Position numbers and translations under genes: made by a program
In this document: piece after piece, positions 10,712-23,230 of the stretch
Position numbering within the stretch: the first letter of the stretch is position 1
How the letters are laid out: each line of letters opens with the position of its first letter
Assembly: GCF_024139115.2 (NCBI RefSeq)
Contig: NW_026943241.1
Span: forward strand, 1 to 64,000
From: Armigeres subalbatus
Lineage: Eukaryota; Arthropoda; Insecta; Diptera; Culicidae
DNA: 64,000 bases
Direction of reading: 5' to 3'
Notes under the pieces: generated by a model
What the model was told of the DNA's origin: nothing
What the model saw: the letters and a program-made list of their open reading frames with translations, nothing else
The model's database searches: none

Positions 10712-10957
10712 GTCTAAACCGTAGCGAGAGCGCCTCGGTTCCGCAGTACGATCTGTCCAATCGATCTTCTACAGCTGCTAATCAGCTGGATTCAGCAGTA
10801 TCATGCATACATTTTGGCAACATTTCCTACCTTTGGAAGAGTTATCTCGCTCGCGCTATCATCTGTCAACCAAAGTCACCATGGTTTGTTCGCGGGTTCC
10901 TCTGGTGCCACGTAGCTCGAAACACTGTTTAATTCGTTCTTCACATCAAGTGTCACA
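10712..10957 (-). pseudogene. BEL/Pao RT upstream part (weak)
   Basis: Immediately beyond the CATAC duplication, the minus-strand frame leads into the TYGTAAAPYLA motif of the neighbouring RT segment. This shows that the BEL/Pao copy continues here. Further upstream the similarity is too weak to define domains, and the border with the LINE fragment at 10958 is uncertain. Confidence 0.4.
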
Positions 10958-11185
10958 TTATCGAATACCTCGCCTTTTCCTTCTATCGGGGAATCTACAC
11001 TCATCAAGGCATCTTTGCATAGCCAGCCTGAACACGTTCGGGTTCGCTATGATTACTCCCTTGAGAGCACTGTTTGGAACTCCATCAGGCCCTGGAGCTT
11101 TGTTCGTTACCAGGGATTTAGCCACCGCGAGTAACTCTTCGTTCGTCACCGGAGCCACCATTTCGGCCGCACCCATGCCTACCAT
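10958..11185 (-). pseudogene. LINE reverse transcriptase N-terminal fragment
   Basis: A 75-codon open stretch contains VTNEELLAVAKSL, then NKAPGPDGVPN, then AMQRCLDECRFPD. This is the classic start of the RT domain of R1/I/Jockey-group non-LTR elements (the KAPGPDG box). It ends abruptly on both sides and lacks the catalytic palm, so it is a dead fragment. It differs from the RTE copies in this window, which carry KAPGVDQLPGE at the equivalent site. Confidence 0.75.
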
Positions 11186-11189
11186 GCCT

Positions 11190-14100
11190 TGTGGTGCAGG
11201 AGGCCATGGACTTTTGGCTCTGGACTGGAAGAGTACCTCGCCAACCTATCTGGGGACCGTTCGGAGGATCCCAGGGCAGCAGGGACTTTGTCCAAGGGCT
11301 TGACGATCCCTCCCCAGGCCATCTGCGAGTTGTGGGGCTTGCCTAGGATGTGGTGGGGTTTGACAGTGGGCCCTGTTAAAGCTCTATAAAAAGCTGCATG
11401 TATCCGCAAGTAGGCCCCACCAAAGCGACCGTGTGCCGCTCAAAGCGCACAAGCCCAAGTCCTGGTGTTGGGTGGGATGCTAAACAGCCCTGACACGACG
11501 GCCCTCCGACGAGACAGGAGGTTTGCGCAGGCCCAATAAACCGCCTGGAAAACCAAACATTACGAACAATATAAGAGATAATGCGACTCGATATAATCGG
11601 CAAAGACCTAAGCAACGAATAAAGGATCACGATTGAAAGCTTGGAACATGGAACTGCAAGTCGCTAGGTCTCGCAGGTTGCGACAGGATGATCTAGCGAT
11701 GAATTACATCCCTCAACTTTGACGTCATGGCACTGCAGGAGATTTGCTAGACAGGACAGAAAGTGTGGAAAAGTGGGCATCGAGCGGCTACCTTCTACCA
11801 AAGCTGTGGCACCACCAACGAGCTGGGAACCGGCTTCATAGTGCTGGGAAAGATGCGCCAACGCGTGGTTGGGTGGCAGCCAATCAACGCAAGGATGTGC
11901 AAGCTGAGGATTAAAGGCCGTTTCTTCAACTATAGCATCATCAACGTGCACTGTCCACACAAAGGCAGACCCGACGACGAGAAAAAAGCGTTCTACGCAC
12001 AGCTGGAGCAGACATACGATGGATGCCCACTGCGGGACGTCAAAATCGTCATCGGTGACATGAACGCTCAGGTAGGAAGGGAGGAAATGTATAGACCGGT
12101 CAACGAACCGGATAGTCTGCTCACCGTATCGAATGACAACGGCCAACGAGGCATAAACTTCGCAGCCTCCTGCGGAATGGTAGTCCGAAGCACCTTTTTC
12201 CCCCGCAAGAATACCCACAAGGCCACATGGAAATCACCTAACCAAGTAACGGAAACCCAAATCGACCACGTTCTAATCGAAGGTAAATTCTTCTCCGACA
12301 TCACGAACGTACGCACTTACCGCAGTGCGAATATTGAATCCGACCACTACCTCGTTGCAGTATGTCTGCGCTCAAAACTCTCGACGGTGATCAACACGCG
12401 TCGAAGTCGTCCACCGCGGCTAAACATTGGGCGGCTACAAGTTGGTAGACTAGCCCAAGAATACGCGCAGCAGCTGGAAGTGGCACTCCCAACGGAAGAG
12501 CAGCTAGGCGCAGCATCTCTTGAAGATGGCTGGAGAGATATTCGATCCGCCATTGGAAGCACCGCAACCGCTGCACTAGGCACGGTGGCTCCGGATCAGA
12601 GAAACGACGAATGTGACGGCGAATGTGAGCAGTTAGTGGAAGAGAAGAATGCAGCATGGGCGAGATTGCTGCAACACCGCACAAGGGCGAACGAGGCACG
12701 ATACAAACGGGCGCGGAACAGACAAAAACTCGATTTTCCGGAGGAAAAAGCGCCAGCAGGAAGATCGAGACCTTGAAGAGACGGAGGTACTGTACCGCGT
12801 TAAAAACGCACGAAAGTTCTATGAGAAGTTGAACCGTTCACGTAAGGGCCACGTGCCACAGCCCAATATGTGTAAGGACATAAACGGGAACCTTCTTACA
12901 AACGAGCGTAAGGTGATCCAAAGGTGGCGGCAGCACTACGAAGAGCACCTGAATGGCGATATGGCAGAAAACGGTGGCGGTATGTTAATGAACCAAGGAG
13001 CGCGCGCGCAGGACATGCGACTTCCGGCTCCGAATCTCCAGAAAATCCAGGAGGAGATTGGCCGGCTGAAAAACAACAAAGCCCCTGGAGTTGACCAACT
13101 ACCAGGAGAGTTGTTTAAACACGGTGGTGAGGCACTGGCTAGAGCGCTGCAAGGTTTGGGAGGATGAGGTTCTGCCGCAGGAGTGGATGGAAGGTGTCGT
13201 GTGTCCCATCTACAAAAAGGGCGATAAGCTGGATTGTAGCAACTACCGCGCAATCACATTGCTGAACGCCGCCTACAAGGAACTCTCCCAAATTTTATGC
13301 CGCCGACTAACACCAATTGCAAGAGAGTTCGTGGGGCAGTACCAGGCGGGATTTATGGGTGAACGCTCTACCACAGACCAGGTGTTCGCCATACGTCAGG
13401 TATTGCAGAAATGCCGCGAATACAACGTGCCCACACATCATCTATTTATCGACTTCAAAGCCGCATATGATACAATCGATCGAGACCAGCTATGGCAGCT
13501 AATGCACGAAAACGGATTTCCGGATAAACTGATACGGTTGATCAAGGCGACGATGGATCGGGTGATGTGCGTAGTTCGAGTTTCAGGGGCATTCTCGAGT
13601 CCCTTCGAAACGCGTAGAGGGTTACGGCATGGTGATGGTCTTTCGTGTCTGCTATTTAACATCGCTTTGGAAGAGGTAATACGAAGAGCAGGGATTAACA
13701 CGAGTGGTACAATTTTCAATAAGTCCGTCCAGCTATTTGACTTCGCCGACGACATAGATATTATGGCACGTAACTTTGAGAAGATGGAGGAAGCCTACAT
13801 CAGACTGAAGAGGGAAGCTAAGCGGATCGGACTAGTCATCAACACGTCGAAGACGAAGTACATGATAAGAAGAGGTTCAAGAGACGACAATGTGAGCCAC
13901 CCACCGCGAGTTTGCATCGGTGGTGACGAAATTGAGGTGGTAGAAGAATTTGTGTACTTGGGCTCACTGGTGACTGCCGAAAATGACACCAGCAGAGAAA
14001 TTCAGAGACGCATAGTGGCTGGAAATCGTACGTATTTTGGACTCCGATAGACGCTCCGATCGAATAGAGTTCGCCGCCGTACCAAACTGACGATATACAA

Positions 14101-14450
14101 AACGCTCATTAGGTCGGTAGTCCTCTACGGACACGAGACCTAGACGATGCTCGTGAAGGAAAGTGCTGCGTACCATCTATGGTGGGGTGCAGATGGCGGA
14201 CGGTACGTGGAGGAGGCGAATGAACCACCAGTTGCATCAGCTGCTGGGAGAACCATCCATCGTTCACACCGCGAAAATCGGAAGACTGCGGTGGGCCGGG
14301 CACGTAGCCAGAATGTCGGGCAGTAACCCGTTAAAAATGGTTCTCGACAACGATCCGACGGGCACAAGAAGGCGAGGTGCACAGCGGGCAAGGTGGATCG
14401 ATCAGGTGGAGGACGACTTGCGGACCCTCCGCAGACTGCGTGGTTGGCGA
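11190..14450 (+). pseudogene. RTE-clade LINE (JAM1-like) copy 1, 5' and main part, frameshifted
   Basis: Encodes an apurinic-type endonuclease followed by a reverse transcriptase for target-primed retrotransposition. The endonuclease starts near 11645; FDVMALQEIC with the catalytic Glu is at about 11717-11746, followed by one stop. Further motifs are GDMNAQVG, QIDHVLI and SDHYLVAV. The RT shows KAPGVDQLPGE, FIDFKAAYDTIDR, RRGLRHGDGLSCLLFN and the catalytic box FADD. The tail shows RLRWAGHVARM. The frame shifts near 12735 and 13150 (with a small deletion), and a stop lies at 14048. FADD and the endonuclease type suggest RTE. The copy is interrupted at 14450 by the hAT-like composite and resumes at 18620. 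Confidence 0.85.
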
Positions 14451-15359
14451 TAGAGGTGTGCGCCGGTCCGAAAATCGACGGCGGCGGCGTTTGTCAGAAT
14501 TTTGGTCGGCGGCGGCGGCGTTTTCGGCGTTACGCCGAAAGTCATTTTAACCGGCGGCGGCGTGAATCGGCGTGGCGATTTTTTTAAACGTTTTCTAAGA
14601 TTTTTTTGCATTTTTCGATATTTTCATGACACTAAAAGAAGAATCTTTTGAATTTCACATGAAAAATTAATGCACTTCTCCAGAAAAATCTATAAGTTTT
14701 TTCCAAAATTTGGAAAATATTTATATATTGTTTGAAGTTTCGAGCAATCTTTGGAATTACCAAGAGAAGCTCTTTTGAATTCCCAAACAAAATTGTTTGG
14801 AATTTCAGCAGAAAATTTATCACAATTTACATGAAAAACTTCAAAATTTTCACAAAAAAACGTTTTTAGCTTTTACAGGAAAAATTTCGGAAATTTATGA
14901 AAAGTTCCTGTTGTGTTTCTGTTGAGTATTCTTACAAATTTGCACAGAACATTATTGATAATTGTAGTAGAGTGCGGCTGGAAGAATGGATGTTCAGGAG
15001 AGATTCTCCGTAAGTTTAACGGAAACTTCTTTAGAATTTCCGCTGAGGATTATTCAAAATGTTTCAACGAAAAATTGTTCGAAATTATTGGATTTCTACG
15101 GGAAATTCTTTGTACAGTAGAAGTTTGATAACTGAAAGTCATTTAACTGCAATGCTTTTAACTGTATTTCGAAAGTTGCATCAGTTTCGCAGTTATCGGA
15201 CAGCTGAGCTTCAAAACGATGTCAAAGTCGATGATAGCTGCATAGCAGTGAACAATCAGATGCACTTCTATTCTGACATCGTCTGACAATTGTTTGACGT
15301 CTAGAATGCGTCGCAGTTATCGAACGCCATTCGCTAACAGAAACGAAAATAGGTTGCAG

Positions 15360-16760
15360 TTATCGTACAACTAATGTATTGTCCATACGAAATTTTTGGG
15401 TAATTCCATTGGCCGAAAACCGTATGTCCGAACTGGTAATTTGGTCGAAAAGTCGTTTTTCCTAACAGGTCGTTTGGCCGAATAGGTCTTCTTCTTCTTC
15501 TTCTTATTGGCATTACATCCCCCACTGGGAAATTGCCCCTTCGCTGCTTAGTGTTCATTCAGCACTTCCACAGTTATTAACCGCGAGGTTTCTAAGCCAA
15601 GTTACCATTTTTGCATTCGTATGTCATGAGGCTAACACGATGCGCAGTGGAGTCCAGACAATTTCCAATCCGAAAATTGCCTAGACCGGTTGGGTCATCA
15701 GAATGGGTCATTTGTCCGAAAATATCGTTTAGGCCAACATGTCATACGGACAAATGTGAATAACTGAATAGCTAATTTAGTCCAAAATATCCAACCGTTT
15801 GGCCTAATGACATTTACGTTGAAAAGACCTTTTGTCAAACAACCGTTGAATGAAATTTCGTAACATCTCTACTTTTAAGTCAATACTGGCATTTAAGCCA
15901 AATGCCATCTGACCAAATCCCATTAAGCCGAATTGAACATTTATCCGAAACTGTTATCCGGTCAAAAATGGTTATACCAAAAATGTAGTTTGACAGAAAA
16001 CGACAAAAAGCCGAATTGGTAATTTGGCCGAAAAAAAAACGTTTAACCGTTTGACCGTTTGATAGGAATGCTAATTTGTTCCGAAAATGTCCTTTCTGCA
16101 AAACAAACCTTCTGGCCGAACGGCATTTTCTGTCAAGTGACCTATTCGACTAAACGTCTTTTTTGGCAAAATGATCCCAGAAAGGAAATTTATGGGCCAA
16201 ATGTCTCTTTCTGCCAAATGACATTTTTTACCAAACGGCATTTTTAGTCAAATGATGTATATTCGTTCGAAAGACTTTTTCATCCGAAAACGCATTTTCA
16301 ACCAAATGACCTGTTAGGGTAGACTTACTTTTTCCAGATTTTCCTTTTGGCTGTAAATCGCTTTCGGCCAAACAACATTTTCGGTCAAACCAGTTTTGAT
16401 CTGATAACAGTTTCCATGAAACGTTTTGCTAAATGGTACCTGGCTAGATGTCTTTTGGCATTAAGTCCAGTATTGACTTAAAAATAGCGGAATAGCCACG
16501 GAATTTTGTTTCATATTACCCGTATAGTACGAGGTTCAGTCATTGAAATTTTGCCGTATGACCCCATTGAACCAAATGACATTTTTGGCCAAATGGTCCA
16601 TTCTTTCCAAAAAACTTTTTCTGCTGAATGGCATTTTTGGCCAACGATCGTTTCAGCCAGACAACCTGTTAGGGCAAACGGCTTTTTCGGCCAAATTACC
16701 AGCTCGGCTGTCTGTTACTTTCGGTCAAAGGAACTTACCAAAAATTTATAATCGAAAATA
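15360..16760. repeat. dispersed, diverged TTTGGCCGAA-type modules
   Basis: Dozens of imperfect copies of GGCCGAAA, GGCCAAATG and TTCGGCCAAA words occur in both orientations, without a clean period. They are the diverged counterpart of the tight 17-bp array at 49015-49792. Similar words occur at 3340-3460, 18150-18240 and 22880-22910. Confidence 0.7.
15487..15692 (-). mobile_element. Feilai-like SINE, 5'-truncated
   Basis: The minus strand matches the body of the copy at 57306-57597 (AATTTTCGGATTGGAAATTG, the ATGAGG/AACACGATG region, TGGAAGTGCT and ATGTAATGCCAATAAG) and ends in a GAA-triplet tail. The tRNA-like head is missing. Confidence 0.75.
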
Positions 16761-17589
16761 GAGAGAATTTTCTGAAGAAATCCAAAAACAATCCTCAAAA
16801 ATTCCGAGCATTTTTCCGATGTTTTAAAGTTGGCTATGCCCAGTGTTGTGCTTAATCATTATCAGACGATCATGATTGCAATTTTTATGTGAAAACTTCT
16901 CACGTGAAAACAGTAGGCGAGTTGTCGCCAGCGACAACTTCTCAAATTTTGTACTCAAACGATAATAAACACAGAATTTTCATTCAATCATTAATCTTCA
17001 CTAATAATAGATAATTGCCAACAGTCCCTTTATATCTTCTATTTGGCGTTATAGCTTCATGCTAGTGAGGAAAAAGAGTTCAAAATGTAACGGTAAATGC
17101 ATCAAATCAAGATACGATTTTCAAACGATTCTTAATCGCTGGCGAGTTTTAATCACTTGAAAATTTAAAAGTAAAATCGCGGGTGAGTTTGATCTTTCTC
17201 GATTTTTCGAAAATTTGATTTTTCCCAACCCTGGCTATGCCAAACTAGCCGTTTAATGATGAATTTCTCCCTGCGAAAAAAAATAATCACTCTGGTAAAT
17301 TAATCTTAATTAACCCGTATCGGCCTTAGTGAAGGAAAATAATTCAAATCACTGCCATTTCTTCATTTCTATTGGCCGTATTGGCCTGGTTTTATCACTG
17401 TTCTGATCGTACGGATCTCAGAATTCAGAATACATTTTGGGACTTGTGATGTGGCCCTCCTATCCGGAGTTATTCCGCTGGGTTATTGGGTCAGATACAG
17501 TAAATTTGACCACAACTTCCTTTTTTGGCTCTATAAGTGCAACAAAATGTTACGTTTTTAGTCTAATTCCTTTCATTTAGGTTCATTCG

Positions 17590-18000
17590 TATGTAGGGAT
17601 TATGTCAGTACCAGGTACCAAATCATGGTGATTCTTGTTCCAGGGTTTCTTCGAACTGACCCTTGGGGAACCGGCCCCAAAATTAACAGTTCAATATTTT
17701 TGCTCCATAGCAATAGCAATATGGGAATCAAACTGCAGCATTTTGGAAGACGAATGGAATTATAACACCCAAATATGATATTGGCCACCCTGGGCCCAAT
17801 TCCAAGGCTCTTGGAGAAGCCTTCGGGGGCACCAAAATCAGCCAATTTCAAAATATCACAAACTTTGGCAATATTGGTATCAAACTTCAGCATTTTGCAA
17901 GACAAGTGGGATTACGACACCCAAATATGATATTGGCAATCTTGGGGCCAGTTCTGAGGCCCTTGGGGACGTCTCCTGGGGCACACAAATCGGCCAATTT
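17590..18000. repeat. two-copy ~160-bp tandem duplication
   Basis: The block containing CCCAAATATGATATTGGC and GGCCAATTTCAAAATATCA occurs twice, at about 17765-17860 and 17920-18015, with scattered differences. Confidence 0.6.
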
Positions 18001-18619
18001 CAAAATATCAAATTGGGGAAATCAACGTTAAATCATCTCTTCTACTAGTCACAATTTTCTGTGTGAATTTCAAAGAATACTCCACAGAGACTTTCCGTGA
18101 ATATTCCGAATATTTTCCTGTAGAAATTTGGAACAACTTCCCGTAAAAACTTTCTTCTACCAAATAGTCTTTTCGGTTAAACGATTTGGCCTAACAACTT
18201 TCAGCTATGTAACTTTTGGCCGAACAAATCTTTTCTGTTCTAAAATTCAATTTCAATTAGATTTTTTTCTACTGGATTTCAACGGGAACACCTTCGCAAT
18301 TTTCACGCTTAGTTTTTACGGAGAGCTCTTCGAAATTTTAACAATATTGTATGTAATTGTCATGGAAATAATTGGTATCTTCACAAAAATTCTCTGGAGT
18401 TTCAACGTAATGTTGTAGAGATTTCGGCCATCAGGAAACTATACGGAAAATGCACTGAATCTTCGGAGTTTCCACTGAAAATTTGAATCGGCGTGGAATA
18501 TTATAGATCAGCGGCGTGACAAATTTTAAACGGCGGCGCGCCGATGCAAAAATGCCGGCGGCGGCGGCGAGCCAAAAACTGTCGGCGGCGGCGGCGTGGC
18601 GCGGCGGCGCACACCTCTA

Positions 18620-18700
18620 GTTGGCGATGTGTAGCCATGGACCGAGCCGAATGGAGAAGACTCTTATATACAACCACCATCAATAAACAACATGATGCAA
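18620..18700 (+). pseudogene. RTE-clade LINE copy 1, 3' end
   Basis: Starting with the second GTTGGCGA, the frame gives WRCVAMDRAEWRRLL, the usual C-terminus of these RTE proteins. This continues directly from the arginine- and leucine-rich stretch ending at 14450. The element's 3' end lies shortly after, near 18690-18700. Confidence 0.75.
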
Positions 18701-19024
18701 CATCAAATAGGTTCTTTATTTGCAAAGCAAACATATGCTGTCAAAATTCCTCATGTTCCTGTCAGAGTTTTATGCTGACCTTGGATAGCTTTATAATATC
18801 ATTTTGATAGAACTAACAGGTTTTATGCGAACCATAGAAAAAAGTCTTGAACACCATCTCTAGAGTGGGCCTCTTTCGTCGTATAATGGTTTATGGTTGT
18901 CTTGGAACAAGATTATAGAACAATTAGTTTTAAATGTGGTTTTAAGACATCAGTATTGAAGTGTACCATAAAATAAAATTTGTTACTTGGGTGAGGTCCT
19001 ATCGGCTCAATGGATCTACGGGGA

Positions 19025-19395
19025 TGACTTGGTTGATCGGGTAGAACACATGTTCTGAGCTCCAGGACGTTTTGGAGAAACAAAAAGGTCTATAATAGCT
19101 TGATAAAGTAATGAGTAAAATCTCATCGGTTTTATAGACCTGCTGTGATGTTCAGCAGCTGAAGAAATGTTTCACGATCCACGGATACATCATTCAGGGC
19201 TTGATTGATCGGTTAGTTCACATGTTATGAACTCAAGGACGTTCTGGAGAACCAAAAAGTAGCTTGTAGAAGTAAGGAGAGAAATCCTTTTGGCTGTTGA
19301 TTGGATATTCAAAAATGCACGGTCGTTCAGGATTTGGTTGATCGGATAAATCGCATGTTTCAAACTCCAGGACGTTCTGGACACCCTCAAATAGA
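19025..19395. repeat. three diverged ~150-bp tandem units
   Basis: The motif TTGATCGG..(A/T)..CACATGTT, followed by CTCCAGGACGTTCTGGA, occurs three times (near 19033, 19203 and 19337) with clear divergence. Confidence 0.6.
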
Positions 19396-20015
19396 TAACG
19401 TTTATTCAAAACTCGATCAATTTATGTCTTTTGATCTTCAAGATAATGTTGGACATATACCTTAGCTTATGAGTTTTTGCTTCAAGGCATATTTCCTAAT
19501 ATATTCAAGGATATGTACTTCAGAACGATTTGTACGGCTCACGCTGATTTAGTTATATATTAGTTTTGGTAGGATCCAGTAAAAAAAACAAATTTGTACG
19601 TTAAATCTCTGTAATAAAAAGTCGTCATGCAAGGGTTGAAAACTTAAAACATCTTATTGCGTGGTCATAGAAACTTATATTGTATTGACGACACGAAAGG
19701 CGACATAAAATAATTCTTTTCGCGACGGTGGATTGTTCGGAACTACCTTATATGCATGTATTTAAACAGCTGACCAAGGATTGGGAAGCAATCGCAACAC
19801 AAGTAATTCATACCTACCCAACACTTTCCGTGCAAAATGGAACAAACCAAATGTCTGCTGTAGAAAAAAGAGGAAGACTAGTATCACGTATAGTGTGGAA
19901 CATGTTTGGTCACTCAGTTTCTGTCTGCTTCAGACTGGCGAGACCAAATTCTTGTTTTGCAATTGTTTACGTTGTCATAAGTATAACGATAGATCCTTTT
20001 CAAATGTTAAGAGCG
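19396..20015. other. no gene recognised
   Basis: AT-rich DNA. A plus-strand 127-codon ORF (from 19728) runs through the hairpin at 20016-20101 and shows no recognisable domain. Confidence 0.4.
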
Positions 20016-20101
20016 GAGCAGAATGGATACGTTTGCGTGCGTTTTGACACTTTTCCCATGGCAAAACTGTCAAAACGCACGCAAACGTATCCATTCTGCT
20101 C
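20016..20101. repeat. perfect 34-bp stem hairpin
   Basis: Arms 20016-20049 and 20068-20101 are perfectly complementary with an 18-nt loop that includes CCCATGG. Mutational decay would normally break such a stem, so it is either recent or maintained. Confidence 0.9.
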
Positions 20102-23029
20102 AGCTTTTTAAAGAAAGCGTCGGGTGTTGCTATTCGGATTGGTGCTAGACCCCTAATATTAACGTTCAAAGTCTATCATCGCAAAGTGTACCCCAATATA
20201 GAAAGCTCAGACGTAGTCCTACGCCACAGGTCGCAACGTTTATTTGACGAGCTGGTTTGCTCGGTGCTTGCAAGGATAAAATATAAATGTTTAGATTAAC
20301 TTTACATACAGTGTTCGTCGGTACCCATGCAAGTTCAGTTTCAATTGCAACTCGGTGTTATTGGGCAGGGGAAAATTATTACTGCGAATTCCTTCGCTAA
20401 TGAGTGCCACACTGAACCACACGGCAGAGCGACAGTGAACGCCGTCGCGTCATCGTCCACCAAAGTGATCTGTCAAAACGCGAACGTTCAAAGGGCTGAT
20501 TATGACTGATATTTATTGTGGTTTTCTGCGGAGATCAAGTGCAAACCAACGATTTTTTTTTCTCTCCGGCCCGCAATGCGCATGAAGGAACCACGTGAGC
20601 TGATTTCGCTTTCCTTTGTGCTGCTGCGCATTAGCCTGGCAAGGGCGATGCCGATGCGGTTCCGAGCTTTGCTGAACTTGACTCCGTCGTGAATTGCGGC
20701 ATGTTTCGTTGATCCAATCGTTATGGTGGATGAATGGGGGTCTACAATCTACATATGCGGTGTGTGTATGATTCGAGTTGGTTGTTCGGAAATGGTAAAG
20801 AGAAAATAAGTCGTTAGCCTTTTGTCACGCTGTACTTACCGAAGTAAAGTTCATTATGAATAATAATTTGAAATGGAGATATCGCGAAGGAATTGCGAAG
20901 AAATAGATCTTGATGAATTATAATTTTGAAAAGATCATTGCGAGTAAAAGTACTCTAAGTGAAACAATTTAGCGTCAAACTGTTTAATTCAGATGTCAAA
21001 ATAGATCAAGGGGGACATTTCTTCAACTTTCAGGATCAACAACATTCGAAATAAATTAAATTCAAATCGATCGTATTATTCATAGTCAATTTCTTCAGTG
21101 TTACGTCTGGTTGGTCCTGAGGTATAAATCCAGAGTAGATTTGCAGGTTCTTCCGTCCAATAACATCAGTTGCATAAGTGATAAATCATTGCATATTTGC
21201 ATATCTAAATGCCCATTTCCGTTCACACGTTGTACGGTCGGTACTGGAGAAATCGTCGTCTGATTGATTATTTAAACCCGCTAACAAGACGATCATGCAT
21301 GCTCTTTTCTGCGCAAACAGATTTTATATGCTAATTAATATGATCGCACGTACCGGTTGTAATCTTTGGTCTGCACCGCGAAAACCCGGCGACAGAGTTA
21401 TTACAAGTACGGTTTTCGTGACCATTTGATCTGTATCTATTTATGCGATAAACAAGTCTCAAAAATTTGAAATGTTTAAAATAAAACTGCTTTTTTTTGA
21501 ACAAAACGAACATCAACTTGACTAGCTTGATTCCTCATCTAAGTAATTCTCTGTTTTGAAGCGAGTGATCATATTCATCCGGTACGACCACGCAACGCAT
21601 ACCGGCTGTGCAAAGTAGTCACTTTTTCTCGCGGACCGAACCAAAATGTCAATGAATGGACGGACGGATCAGCTACCCGCCTAAATGGGAAGTTATCTAA
21701 GTAAAAATAGTGCAAGCAAAAAAAAGCCAGATGTGCACCTTCCTGTCTGGGTTGTTCACCAAACTGTCGACGACGACCGCCACTCTTGTGCTATAGGGTC
21801 CCACTAATAAGCGGGCTTGTTTCGGGTGCTTGTTATGCCATTTGACCGGGAACAGTCAAGTGGAGTGCGAGGTTTCACTTTCGTTCGTAGTTACACACAA
21901 AATATTTTGATACTTTTGAACTGCACCACTCAGATGGTGCGTTTCCTGTTGTTTGGATTTATGAAATTTCCGCTCGTTGAATGTCTGGTCATCAGTCACC
22001 GCACATGAAGAACCGTGGAGTGGACCAACAACTCCTTACATCATCACCTTCTCAGTGCTTTAAACTGTCTGATAGCAAGGCAAATTGGAGCGTCCATTCA
22101 AAACTGCCATACCGTAAGGTCCCGATGTCTATGTCTAAGTATTTTGCATAAATGCTCACATTTTCAACAAAATAGGAATTATTAAAAATTTGATAGAACC
22201 ATCGATAACCCTCTACAATAAAGGTTTAAGCCATAGTTGTTTTTATTTTTACAAGGATAAAAACGGAAAAGAATTGTACTGAAATTTTCTGAATGGGTAG
22301 TTCTTTTCATTCAATATAATTTCAATTGCAATTCAATCCTTCAAGTGAAACCGCACATAAGCTGGACGTACATCGTTCCTCTGCGGTACCAATGTAGGAA
22401 ATTTGTTTAATTCGTCACACTTAATAAAGTATGATGTGCCAGTCGGAAATGCTGTGGTCGAACCAGCGAGCGAAGCGTTTAATTTATTGTGTTAATTAGA
22501 CACTTGGGTGCGTTGTTGCAATTTCGTGTAACTTGGCCTCCTCCTACTGTTGGCTGTTGGTTTGCATACGTACGTGATAGGTAAGTGAGTCGAGTGAATG
22601 TTGTTTCTAGACATAGTTACATAGTTTGCTCTATTTTTTTCGGTCATAAAAATTGTTTCTGGGTAAACATAAAACTTTCCATGCCTTTTTCATTCCTTAG
22701 TATGAGTTTTACTAATCTTGGCACCGTGGCGTAGAAATAGATTTTTATTTGTATGTTTAAGAGGTTTTAAGTCTAAAGCCGGTCCACTTGTTCGATTCCC
22801 GATGTTCAGGCTGGGTACTATTGCAGATCAAGTTCCGTAACCAAGCTGAATTACGGTTGTTGTTGGTATCAGGCCTTTAGGCCGAATGGTCATTGGGCCG
22901 AATTAGAAGTGTGAAGTGAAGGGACAGAAGTACAAAGTGAGAATTTTTTAAGACATTATTTTCGTGATTTTTTATTTAAATAAAAGTGAAAAATTAGAGA
23001 AGAATAGTAAGAAGTGAGGAGTCAGTTCT
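20102..23029. other. intergenic, less repetitive; no gene recognised
   Basis: One of the less repetitive stretches of the window. It has normal complexity and no recognisable ORF. A GTTCGATTCCCG word near 22794 could be a B box of an old tRNA-derived SINE, but the A box is unclear. Distant regulatory DNA is possible but not demonstrable from sequence. Confidence 0.4.
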
Positions 23030-23230
23030 TGCATTTTCCTACTTTTATTTTTCTTTTTTCTTTTTCTTTCAACCTTCTTCTTCATTCCTTTTCCCTTCAC
23101 CCTACCTCACTTTTCCTTATTCCTTCTTCCATTTTCTTCTTCATTTTGTCCTCAACCCTTCTTTAATTTTTCTTCTTTCATTTACTTGTTTACTTTCTTC
23201 ATTTATCTCTCTTCTTTCTTACTTTTTCCC
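23030..23230. repeat. pyrimidine-rich low-complexity tract
   Basis: Mostly CTT and TTC words on the plus strand for about 200 bp. Confidence 0.8.

Larger units (their letters stand above)
14451..18619. mobile_element. hAT-like composite non-autonomous element, 8-bp TSD GTTGGCGA
   Basis: Perfect 15-bp ends TAGAGGTGTGCGCCG, fitting the hAT YARNG pattern, are followed by GGC-triplet-rich subterminal DNA on both sides. GTTGGCGA is duplicated at 14443-14450 and 18620-18627. The LINE frame resumes exactly after the right copy. No transposase ORF is present. The interior is a mosaic of diverged AATTTC/GGAAATT modules (14600-15110), TTTGGCCGAA-type modules, a Feilai SINE, and other repeats. Homologous ends occur at 3064 and near 59930-60015. 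Confidence 0.8.
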
